From positions 62,001 to 126,000 of the forward strand of contig NZ_FOVH01000021.1 of NCBI RefSeq assembly GCF_900115095.1: DNA of 64,000 nt, written 5' to 3'. A program made the position numbers and the translations under genes. The notes below the pieces were generated by a model. The model worked only from the letters and a program-made list of their open reading frames with translations, ran no database searches and was not told the origin of the DNA. Shown piece after piece: positions 26,286-33,940 of the stretch. How positions within the stretch are numbered: the stretch's first letter is position 1; each line of letters begins with the position of its first letter. The stretch is from Actinomadura madurae (lineage in GTDB: Bacteria; Actinomycetota; Actinomycetes; Streptosporangiales; Streptosporangiaceae).

Positions 26286-26573
26286 TCACCGGAGGTGGAT
26301 GGTCTGCACCGCGGAGGGTAGTTCGGCTCGGTAGGGGATGAGTCCGAGACGGCGCTGCTTGACGCTCGCGCTCATCATGATCTCAGCTCGTGCCGGAGCT
26401 CCGGCGGGGACTCTGACAATCAGCGCGAGTGTCTCGTCTCCGACGAGGGGCGAGGCATCGGTGGCGTTGAAGCGCCACTCGGGGTCGCTGTCATGTTCGC
26501 CCATGCCGACCACGAAGAGCTTCTCGCGGCCGTCCTGTGGCGGTGCGTATTCGACGTCGGCTTCGACGAACAT
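26286..26573 (-). CDS. Hypothetical protein downstream of CHAT remnant
   Basis: A 95-residue frame (FVEADVEYAPPQDGREKLFV onward, ending PYRAELPSAVQTIHLR) with alternating hydrophobic residues suggesting a beta-sandwich. The frame stays open upstream of the ATG through QLKLTAKL, so it may be the C-terminal part of a larger, now broken gene. It is read in the same direction as the CHAT remnant and could be its lost tail domain or partner. I do not recognise the family. Confidence 0.35.
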   Translation of the reverse strand: MFVEADVEYAPPQDGREKLFVVGMGEHDSDPEWRFNATDASPLVGDETLALIVRVPAGAPARAEIMMSASVKQRRLGLIPYRAELPSAVQTIHLR

Positions 26574-26599
26574 GAGCTTGGCGGTCAGCTTCAGCTGAG

Positions 26600-27319
26600 T
26601 GGAGCCCTTGACGGGAACGGTCCGGCGCTTGGGCGGAGATCGACCACGCGATCGGCTGTTCGCCGGGAGCTTGTGGCCACGTCGGGAGCTACCGGCCAGA
26701 GGCAGCCGACGATGGCGGCGGCTCCAGCCGAGAGGAGAGCGGCCGGCAGGCCGTGCAGGTTGTCATTGATGTCGAAACGTCCGAGAGCTGACTCGCAGGC
26801 GCTCATCGTGACCAGCTCGACGCCGCGCAGATCGGTTTTGAGGATGTCGTGGGCGAAGACCCTGCCCGTCATCGCCGTTGTTTGAGTCTGGGGCCAGATA
26901 CAAGCACTGGAACCACGGAGCCCACTCGTTGTGGGATCCGTGGGCTGCCACGTGTATGTAACGGGCTCCAGGAAGCGTTTGGAGGAACCGGCGCACGGTG
27001 GCGTCCTTTCCAAGGACCGGTTCGACGCTGCCCATTTAGGCGGCGATCCGCGCGGTGTGCGGCTCGAGCGTGTCGGTCCCGCCGCTGTCGTAGGCGAAGG
27101 CGGCCAGTACCCGGGCTGGTTCGGCCCGGGTCGTGTGGCTGAGGAAGGCCAGGCTGGGGACCTGCGTGACGGTCCAGTCATCGGCCACAGGGCGGCTGTC
27201 TGAGAGGAGGAGATGAAAGGGTATGTAGTGAAGTGGGCCGCTCGGCCAGAGGCACAGATGGAATTTGCCCTCGCTGGCCCAGGACGGCAGGGAGTCGGTG
27301 GTTGTAGGTGCGGCCCTTC
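26600..27319 (-). pseudogene. CHAT-domain (caspase-like) protease remnant
   Basis: On the minus strand LCLWPSGPLHYIPFHLLL and WTVTQVPSLAFLS match the beginning of a CHAT domain. After an in-frame TAA at 27036-27038 the same frame gives ARYIHVAAHGSHNEWAPWF with the catalytic His. After a frameshift near 26870 another frame gives VELVTMSACESALGRF with the catalytic Cys and AALLSAGAAAIVGCLWPV. Both dyad residues survive but the gene is interrupted at least twice and has lost its N-terminus, which is replaced by integrase sequence. CHAT proteases act as effectors in several defence systems. Confidence 0.8.
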
Positions 27320-28238
27320 TCGTGGGTTCGGTTCGGCCGAGGGTCTCCGGGTCTGGGATCTCGGTGATGCGGGCTCGGGGCTTGTCCTGGGGTGGCATGT
27401 GGAAGAAGAGGTCGTCTCGGGTGAGGCGCGCCGCCCTGATGTGCTCTTCGAGCTTCTCGGTCATCTGGGCGCTGAGCTTGAAGCGGCGGTACTCCTTGTC
27501 CTTCGGGTAGTCCTTGACGAGGAAGTGGCCGCCTTCCGGGTGGAACTTCGGGTTCAGCTCCACGACCGTGCGGCTGACCGTGAGGATGCGCGTCTTGAGG
27601 TTGAGGTCCCTGGGACGCAGCTCGCTGAGCTCGCCCCAGCGGAGGCCGCTCTCGATCTCGGTTTCGGCGAGGAGGCGGAAGGTGCCTTCGGGGAGGGCGT
27701 TGTAGACATCGTCGAACTGCTCAGGCGTGACGATCTGGAGCGGCTTGCGCGCGATGGGCGGAGACTTCACCCCACGGCAGGGGTGTAGGTAGGTGACCTG
27801 GTCGTCCAGTGCCGTGGTGAAGATGACACTGAGGATGATCTTGTTGCACTGGATGGTCACGGGCTTCATGCCCTGGTTCTTGAGCTTGGTGATCCAAGCT
27901 CGGACGTGCTCGGGAAGGATGTCGACCATCCTCATGCCACCGAACTCCGGCATGAGGTGCCTGTGGATGGCGTAGGTATAACCCTCCCGAGTGCTGGCCT
28001 CCATCTCGTGGTTCGGGAGCCAGGTGTTCTCGACGTAATCTATGAATCGTTGCCTTCCGCGGGCAGGTTCTCCGGTTCGACCTTCCGAGACCTTCACTTC
28101 GGCGCGCTGCCATGCTTTGTCCGCTTCTTTCTTGCTCGCAAAGGTTCCGACAGACCTTCGCTGGCCGCGAATGTCGTCGTAGTAGGCCGTGTAGCGAGGC
28201 TTGCCGTCCTTACCCACTCTCTTGCGCGTCTGCCCCAT
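27036..28238 (-). pseudogene. Tyrosine integrase, truncated and fused to CHAT sequence
   Basis: Residues 1-305 are a phage/AICE-type tyrosine recombinase: an Arm-binding start (RKRVGKDGKPRYTAYYDDIR), the SAM-like core-binding domain (WLPNHEMEASTREGYTYAIH) and the first half of the catalytic domain with the first Arg in ESGLRWGELSELRP (R200) and the Lys region PKDKEYRRFKL. The sequence leaves the family at about GRTEPT (nt 27320), before the HxxR, H/W and Tyr motifs, and runs on in frame into a CHAT domain. It therefore lacks the nucleophilic Tyr and should be inactive. It lies 167 bp from attR, as expected for the island's own integrase. Confidence 0.88.
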
Positions 28239-28405
28239 GGGCTTCCTGCCTCTCAGGTTTGATCATCTGACCCTCGTTTGACCCCGGACTGCGAGTGATG
28301 GCGTGACCCTGGAGATCATTCACCGGCAGCCGAACAGGCCATCTACCTGGGATTTTACAGAGATCAAGCTTTATCTGCGAGCCGCAGAAAACGTACAATT
28401 TGTCC

Positions 28406-28448
28406 TTCGGGACGAAGAGGTCGTGGGTTCAAATCTCGCCGCCCCGAC
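28406..28448 (+). repeat. Attachment site attR (tRNA-Pro 3' copy)
   Basis: This is a 43-bp copy of 3340-3382 with T for C at 28436 and G for A at 28441. Both changes fall in the T-arm/acceptor region, so this copy carries the element's version or has drifted. It is not part of a full tRNA. Confidence 0.85.
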
Positions 28449-28836
28449 GTTGAATTGGCAGGCGAGAGAGAGGCTTGGAGTTACCTTGGACTCCCCCTTG
28501 GGCAGCCAAACGGGAAGCCACTGTCAAGGGACGGTTTTTCGACTGCCTGTTAAATGAAGTTGGTGACCGGTTAGGGATTGCCGAACGAGTTGGTGAGTTC
28601 GCCGCTGTCGGACTGGGTCTACTTTTGTGGTTTTTGGGATGAAGCCGATTTGAAGCTGAGGGCGCGTAGGGTTGGCTGGTATCAGTCTCCTGTTGGGTGC
28701 GGGCGCGGCTTCTCATGCCTGGTGACGGTTTGTCGGAGGGGGGTGAACATCGTGCTGCGGACGAGTGTGAGTAGCAACCGGATGCGACGGATGACGTCGC
28801 TGAGGTTCGGCTACATTTTCTGATTCGCAGGGACCG
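28449..28836. other. Intergenic segment outside the island
   Basis: About 390 bp between attR and the TPR gene. A TACATT hexamer at 28811-28816 could be the -10 of that gene. No coding or structured element seen. Confidence 0.4.
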
Positions 28837-30741
28837 GTGATCACAATGAGAGACACAATTCGTGTGTGCGCCGGTCACGACTTGGACGGGCCGTTCACCC
28901 TCGGGCGGCGGTTGCTTGCTCTCGTGGATGCGGCCCGTTCAGGTGGACCGATCAGCATCAAGGAACACATCGTTCGTGCGTTCATCGGCGTGCCCTCGAT
29001 GGACATGGACCCTTCGATATTGCCTCTGAGCTTGACCGTCGACCCGCGTTGGCGCACCAGGTTTTACGGGCAAAGCCATGTGAGGCTCGTTTGCTATGAG
29101 CTGGCCAAGCTCCTTGTGGCGGACGGAGTTCTGTCGGACCTGTCGATTGAGGTCTGCCATGCGGAGCTGGCGGATGAGACCGATCGCGAGTTGCTGGATG
29201 CCCTCGACCGGCGGGTCCGCCGGTCTTCGACAGGGCTCCGGATCGCTCGCCGCCGGAGTGATGGCGGTGAGGCGAGGCTCTATCCCGATGTGCAGGCGGC
29301 GGAGATGGTTGAGATGCCCCGCTTGGCCGGCGCGGGGGAGCGTCGGTCATGGCACGATGCCAAGGCCGCAGAGCTCATTGATGGATCGCACCCTCGTGCT
29401 GCGCTGGTGTTTCATCTTCTGCGGGGTACCTCGCCTGATGCTGCCAGGTCTCACCTGCGGCGGCTTCTGATCGATGCGGCTGGGTTGGGTCACTACGAGG
29501 CTGCTCTGAGGTACGGTCGGCAGTTCCTCGCCTCCGGGGCTTCAGCAGATGAGAGCGACAGTGACTACCATGCGGCGCTGAACGCTTACGGCATGGCGTT
29601 CCTCCAGACCGAGCAGCCGTACGCGGCACTCTCCGTCTTTGATTCCGCTCTCAAGGAGCGGAGCGATCCTGCCCTGCATGTGACCGGTCATTACGTCAGG
29701 GCCATGGTCTACACGAGATACGCGCCGCCTGAAGAGCGGAGTCTCACCAAAGTCTCTGCTGCGCTGGATCAGGCTGAGGCGGCCGCCGTCGACATCGAAG
29801 ACCCGCGTTTGCGATGCCATTGTGAGGCTTTCCTGTTGAATGCGCGGGCACTGGTCTCGATGCATCGCGGTGATCTCGCTGGTGGTATCGCTCTGCTTGA
29901 CCGGGATCTTGAGCTCCTCCGCACTCAGTTCGGCACGCTTGATGAGTTGCAGCATGACGTTGTCGTCCACGACAACCGGTCGACACTGCATATGAAGGTC
30001 GGGCAGGTCGACCGGGCGATCGAGGATCTCAGTTACGTCGTTGAGAAGGACTCACATACCGCGGAGTACCGTGTTGACAGAGCGATCGCACTGCATGCGG
30101 CAGGGCGGGTGTCTGAATCGCTCGACGACTTGAATGTCGCGATCGAGCATTGCATCACCGGTCCCGAGGCCTACCAGAACAGAGCGCTCCTGCGCCGGGA
30201 GGAGGGGGATCTCGACGGCGCGATCGACGATCTCCGGATCGCCTGTGACATGGACCCGGCGGACGAAGAGGCTCTCGCGCTGTTGGGTGAGGTCCTGATC
30301 GACTCCGGCATGCTCGACGAGGCCGAGCGCGTCCTCGATCAGAGCGAGGCGGATCTGACGTCGGACGAGCGATTCATCGTGTTCCGGGCACGCATCGCCG
30401 CGAGTCGTGATGACATCTCCGAAGCTCTGCGAATCCTCGATCGCGGTCTCGATCAGGACTCCGATTCCGTGCCCTTGCGCATGGAGCGCTCGGCCGTCTT
30501 GCATATGGCTCATCGGCTGGACGACGCCTTGGACGACATCGAGCACGTCGCAGCCGGCGGGGAGAGCAGTCCGATCCTGGACCTCAATCGGGTGATGTTG
30601 CTGGTCGAGCTCGGCCGAATCGACGAAGCGCGCCAGAGGTTGACCCCCTTGCTTGGCGAGGATCTCCCGCCGGAGTTGCGTGACCACGCTCAAGGGCTTC
30701 AGAGCGCCATCGATGGCGCGCACAGCTCCGTACCCACATAG
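28837..30741 (+). CDS. TPR-repeat protein
   Basis: A 634-residue protein. Residues 1-180 form a non-repeat domain without family match; from about 190 to the end there are tandem 34-residue TPR-like helical hairpins, clearest in AYQNRALLRREEGDLDGAID, EALALLGEVLIDSGMLDEAE and VPLRMERSAVLHMAHRLDDA. TPR arrays bind peptides or partner proteins. The start is GTG 28837 (AGGGA three bases upstream) or ATG 28846. It is just outside the right attachment repeat and converges with the lanthipeptide synthetase gene; a role with that cluster is possible but unsupported. Codon use is less G+C-rich than that of downstream genes. Confidence 0.75.
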   Translation: MITMRDTIRVCAGHDLDGPFTLGRRLLALVDAARSGGPISIKEHIVRAFIGVPSMDMDPSILPLSLTVDPRWRTRFYGQSHVRLVCYELAKLLVADGVLSDLSIEVCHAELADETDRELLDALDRRVRRSSTGLRIARRRSDGGEARLYPDVQAAEMVEMPRLAGAGERRSWHDAKAAELIDGSHPRAALVFHLLRGTSPDAARSHLRRLLIDAAGLGHYEAALRYGRQFLASGASADESDSDYHAALNAYGMAFLQTEQPYAALSVFDSALKERSDPALHVTGHYVRAMVYTRYAPPEERSLTKVSAALDQAEAAAVDIEDPRLRCHCEAFLLNARALVSMHRGDLAGGIALLDRDLELLRTQFGTLDELQHDVVVHDNRSTLHMKVGQVDRAIEDLSYVVEKDSHTAEYRVDRAIALHAAGRVSESLDDLNVAIEHCITGPEAYQNRALLRREEGDLDGAIDDLRIACDMDPADEEALALLGEVLIDSGMLDEAERVLDQSEADLTSDERFIVFRARIAASRDDISEALRILDRGLDQDSDSVPLRMERSAVLHMAHRLDDALDDIEHVAAGGESSPILDLNRVMLLVELGRIDEARQRLTPLLGEDLPPELRDHAQGLQSAIDGAHSSVPT

Positions 30742-30763
30742 CACCCGCTCGTCCCCGGGAGGG

Positions 30764-33340
30764 TCAGGTGGCTGATCCGGGGTGCCATAGGCGGGAGGGC
30801 GTGCGGGTTGTTAGGCGGCGTAGGAAGGTTAGGACGCCTGCTGTGCCTGTTGCCCAGGTGAAGGCTTGGGTGTCTAGGTCGTTGCCTGGGATGGTGGGGG
30901 CCTCGTGGGGGCCGCCGGATCGGATGAGCATTAGTTCGGCTATTTGTTCTGCGTGGGCCCAGTAGGTGTTGTCGTCGGTTGCTTGGGCCACGTCGATCAG
31001 GGCTTCGCCTATGCCTGCTAGGCCGCAGCACTGGGACGTCACCCAGGCTCGGGGGGCTATCTGGGTGCAGGCGTTGGCTATTCGGGTGGCCAGTGACAGG
31101 TAGGTGTCGTCGTTGTAGGCGGAGGCGGCGTGGAGGAGGGCCGTTGCCACGCCTGACATGCCCTGGCACCAGGATGCGCCCATGGGACGGCCGGAGGGGG
31201 AGGCCAACTCGTCGGTCAGGGGTTCGGCTGCCTTGGCCAAGGCGGTGAAGCGTTCGCGGGCGCCTTCGCCGGAGGCGGTGTCGCCGGTGGCGAGGTGGTG
31301 GGCCAGGAGGAAGTCGGCTACGCCTGCGGCGCCGTGGGCGTAGGCGGTGTCGACGTCCAGGCCCGCGCCGGACGGTTCGAATGCAAGGAGTTGTTCGGGG
31401 AGGGCGTCCGGCTCGGTGAAGTCGCCGGCCAGCAGGCGGCGGGCGCATTCAGTGGCCGTTGCGAGGTGGTCGCCGTCTGGGGTGAGGGACGCCAGGAGGA
31501 GGTGCCCGGTGCCTATGCCTGCCAGACCGTGGGCCTGGTCCGCGCGTTCCTCGCCGGTCAACTGCACTTGCCCGGGTGAGGGGACTCCGGCGGTGGTTAG
31601 GAAGATGGCCGTTCCTGTTAGGCCGAAGTACAGGGACGGGGGGAGGTTCGCCGGGGGTAGGTTTGCGGCCGTCCAGTGCGCCAAGTCGAGGCCCATCGTT
31701 CGGGCTTCGGGGTGTTGGAGTAGCTCCATGCCTACTCCGGAGGAGCCTGCGTAGACGTTGGTCACCGGGGGTGCGGAGCGGCGGGCGTCGGCGGGGCCCT
31801 CCATCAGGCGTTCCGCGTAGCCCATGACCTCGCGGGTGGTGTGTGCGAGGACCGCGGATAGGAGGTCGTCGGTCAGGTGGATTGGGGGTGCGTACGGACG
31901 CGGGGTCGGCGCCTCGCCGCCGGTTCGGATTGACTCCGCGGCGGACGTTCGTTCGGCGGGGTCCAGGCTGAGCAGGTGGGGTAGGAGTGCGACGGTGCCC
32001 GTGGGGTTCGGGAAGATCCGGGACAGGCACTGGAGGGTGCGTTCCACCCCTCGGACGGGGTCGGGGTCGATGATGACGGGGTTCAGTCCGGTCGCCGCGT
32101 AGAAGAGGGTCGCGCCCAGGGAGAAGTAGTCGTCGGCAGGGGTGGACGGACGTCCGGTGCGCTGGTCGGGGACGCTGAAACCGCGGCTCCAGCCGGGCAT
32201 CTGCAGGTCCTCGTAGCCGCTGGTGCCGAAGTCGATGAGCGTGCAGCGGCCGTCCTCGACCACGATGTTCTTCGGGGAGAGGTCGCGGACGACCACGCCG
32301 CGCTCGTGCACCGCGTCCAAAACCTCCAGGACCCGGGACGCCAGGGCGGTCAGGTCGTCGTCCCTGTACACGCCGGACTCGGCGACGTGGCGGTTGAGGT
32401 CGGTGGTGCCGGCGTCGGTCATGACGAGGTACTCGTCCTCGCCGTGCCGGAAGTGGTCGAGGGCCGCGGGGACGCCCGGGACGCCGGTCAGGGCGCGGAG
32501 GATGCGCAGTTCGTTGCGGAGGTACATGCGCAGGTCGAAGCCCTCGGGGCGTTCGCCGACGTAGGCGCGGGTCTCCTTGACGACGACCGGGCGGCCGTCC
32601 GGGGCCTCGGCTCGGTAGACGCTGCCGCGCGGGCCTCGCATCACTCCGGACGTCACCCGGTAGCGTCCGCCGATCAGGCGGCCCGGTTTCGTGGCCCCCG
32701 CCGCCGACGCGGCCGCGGCCGGCGCGGCGGCCGCCTCGGAAGGGGCGCTCCGGAAGGGGTCGGTTGCCCAGGGTGGGCAGGTGAACTCGGCTCCCGCGGC
32801 GCCAGGGAGGGTGTCGCCGGACGGGCCGACGACGATCAGCGAGAACTCGCCGTTCTCGTCGACCTTGTACTGCGGGAGGAACGGGGCGTACCGGTAGTAG
32901 ACGGGCGCGTCGGGGCGGACGCGGCGGTCGCTGACGATGCGCGGGCCCGCCATGCCGGCCAGGGCCTCGGCGAGGACGTGGCCGAGGGCGGTGACCTCGT
33001 CCTGCGCCGGGTAGACGGTGACGGCCTTGCCGACCGCGCCGGCGTCTCCGTCGCCCGAGTTCAGGTCGCTGAGGACGGCCGCGGAGCGGGCGGCCTTGAA
33101 GTCGCAGGCGGTGTCGAGCAGCACGGGGAGGACCCGGTCGAGGGTCGCGGCCAGGGTGCCGGGACGGGCCGAGACGTGCAGCTTCCAGCCCTGGGCGGGA
33201 ATGTCGAACCGGGGGTCGTGCACGCTGACCCACGTATCGTCCGCGACTATTTCCCTACCATTCCCATGGGCAATGCCCGCCAGGTACTCCAGCACATCGA
33301 AAACCGGCGTGTCCGCACTGTCGGGACGTGACGTCGCCAT
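30764..33340 (-). CDS. Class III/IV lanthionine synthetase (LanKC/LanL)
   Basis: An 858-residue trifunctional enzyme that phosphorylates, eliminates and cyclises Ser/Thr and Cys in a precursor peptide. Residues 1-200 contain the lyase-type N-terminus with VYYRYAPFLP. Residues about 220-480 are a Ser/Thr kinase (GGRYRVTSGV glycine loop, VVVKET Lys, VVVRDLSPKNIVVEDG catalytic loop, LIDFGTSG). The C-terminal 340 residues are LanC-like: AYAHGAAGVADFLL, SWCQGMSG and SQCCGLAGIG. The zinc ligands would be Cys, Cys, Cys (WC...CC) rather than Cys-Cys-His; class III enzymes lack these, so class IV is favoured. ATG 33340 follows GGGGGAG; an in-frame extension upstream is unlikely. The precursor gene lies 140 bp upstream on the same strand. 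Confidence 0.9.
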   Translation of the reverse strand: MATSRPDSADTPVFDVLEYLAGIAHGNGREIVADDTWVSVHDPRFDIPAQGWKLHVSARPGTLAATLDRVLPVLLDTACDFKAARSAAVLSDLNSGDGDAGAVGKAVTVYPAQDEVTALGHVLAEALAGMAGPRIVSDRRVRPDAPVYYRYAPFLPQYKVDENGEFSLIVVGPSGDTLPGAAGAEFTCPPWATDPFRSAPSEAAAAPAAAASAAGATKPGRLIGGRYRVTSGVMRGPRGSVYRAEAPDGRPVVVKETRAYVGERPEGFDLRMYLRNELRILRALTGVPGVPAALDHFRHGEDEYLVMTDAGTTDLNRHVAESGVYRDDDLTALASRVLEVLDAVHERGVVVRDLSPKNIVVEDGRCTLIDFGTSGYEDLQMPGWSRGFSVPDQRTGRPSTPADDYFSLGATLFYAATGLNPVIIDPDPVRGVERTLQCLSRIFPNPTGTVALLPHLLSLDPAERTSAAESIRTGGEAPTPRPYAPPIHLTDDLLSAVLAHTTREVMGYAERLMEGPADARRSAPPVTNVYAGSSGVGMELLQHPEARTMGLDLAHWTAANLPPANLPPSLYFGLTGTAIFLTTAGVPSPGQVQLTGEERADQAHGLAGIGTGHLLLASLTPDGDHLATATECARRLLAGDFTEPDALPEQLLAFEPSGAGLDVDTAYAHGAAGVADFLLAHHLATGDTASGEGARERFTALAKAAEPLTDELASPSGRPMGASWCQGMSGVATALLHAASAYNDDTYLSLATRIANACTQIAPRAWVTSQCCGLAGIGEALIDVAQATDDNTYWAHAEQIAELMLIRSGGPHEAPTIPGNDLDTQAFTWATGTAGVLTFLRRLTTRTPSRLWHPGSAT

Positions 33341-33480
33341 TCGTCTCCCCCGTGGTGTCGTTGAATTGTGTATGACCGGAGAAAGGTCACTGGACGGGCC
33401 GGTGGCCTTTCTCCGGCGCATGGGCGCGGGCCACCGCGGCCGCCGCGGGTCGCGGGGGCCGGCGCCGCTTCAGGGGTGGG

Positions 33481-33651
33481 TCAGACGATCGACGGACAGC
33501 AGGGGAAGGTGGAGCACACCGTGCGCTTGCAGGTGTTCACGCAGGCCTGCGGCCCGTGGAGCAGCTCCATCAGCTCCATCTCGAAATCGACGTCGAGGTC
33601 CTCGATGTCGAGGACGCCGGCGTCGCGGGGCTCGATCGCGAGCACGGACAT
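33481..33651 (-). CDS. Lanthipeptide precursor (LanA)
   Basis: A 56-residue peptide with an acidic leader (IEDLDVDFEMELMELLHG) and a C-terminal core from about residue 34 rich in Cys, Ser and Thr (QACVNTCKRTVCSTFPCCPS). Five Cys (residues 37, 41, 46, 51, 52) face five Ser/Thr, allowing several lanthionine or disulfide rings. ATG 33651 has a strong ribosome site (AAGGAAGGAG). It is 140 bp upstream of, and co-directional with, the LanKC gene. The leader is similar in style to class III/IV and FxLD leaders but I cannot assign a named family. Confidence 0.85.
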   Translation of the reverse strand: MSVLAIEPRDAGVLDIEDLDVDFEMELMELLHGPQACVNTCKRTVCSTFPCCPSIV

Positions 33652-33743
33652 GGGGGGGCTCCTTCCTTGGCCGCTCGTGGCGGCCGGCGAGGGGACGTGA
33701 GCCGGGGAACGGCGCTTTGTGGGCGCCATTTCCCGCACCGGAC

Positions 33744-33777
33744 CATCCGGTGGAGTCGCCTTCACGACCACCGGATG
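33744..33777. promoter_or_regulatory. Inverted repeat in lanA/ABC divergent region
   Basis: The 10-bp arms CATCCGGTGG and CCACCGGATG are separated by 14 nt, between lanA and the divergent ABC transporter gene. A TTGACG hexamer lies directly after (33781-33786). Symmetry and location fit an operator or a hairpin in the leader. Confidence 0.45.
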
Positions 33778-33940
33778 ATCTTGACGGACGCATTATGAGC
33801 AGACGTTGTCCAAACTGTCCAGCCACGAAACTCTTCCCTGTTCCAGGCATTTACATCCGTTCCGTGATGATCTACCTTGGCCCGGTGATCATGAAACGCG
33901 GGCCGTCCCGGCGCAGGCCATCGGGGCAGGGATCGACCGG

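Larger units (their letters stand above)
3340..28448. mobile_element. 25-kb integrative genomic (defence) island at tRNA-Pro
   Basis: The island is bounded by 43-bp direct repeats of the tRNA-Pro 3' end, about 25,066 bp apart. A tyrosine integrase gene (27036-28238) sits next to the right repeat, as in actinomycete integrative elements. The interior has noticeably more A+T at third positions than either flank and is rich in defence genes, IS remnants and pseudogenes. The integrase is truncated and no replication or conjugation genes are visible, so the element now looks immobile. Confidence 0.85.

Noticed and set aside
28380..28448. Second tRNA-Pro gene
   Set aside because: Only the anticodon-loop-to-3' part is present; acceptor 5' strand and D-arm are missing, so it is an attachment site.
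31449..33233. 594-codon minus-strand ORF inside the lanthionine synthetase gene
   Set aside because: It is a shadow frame of the LanKC gene, Arg/Pro/Gly-rich and without motifs.
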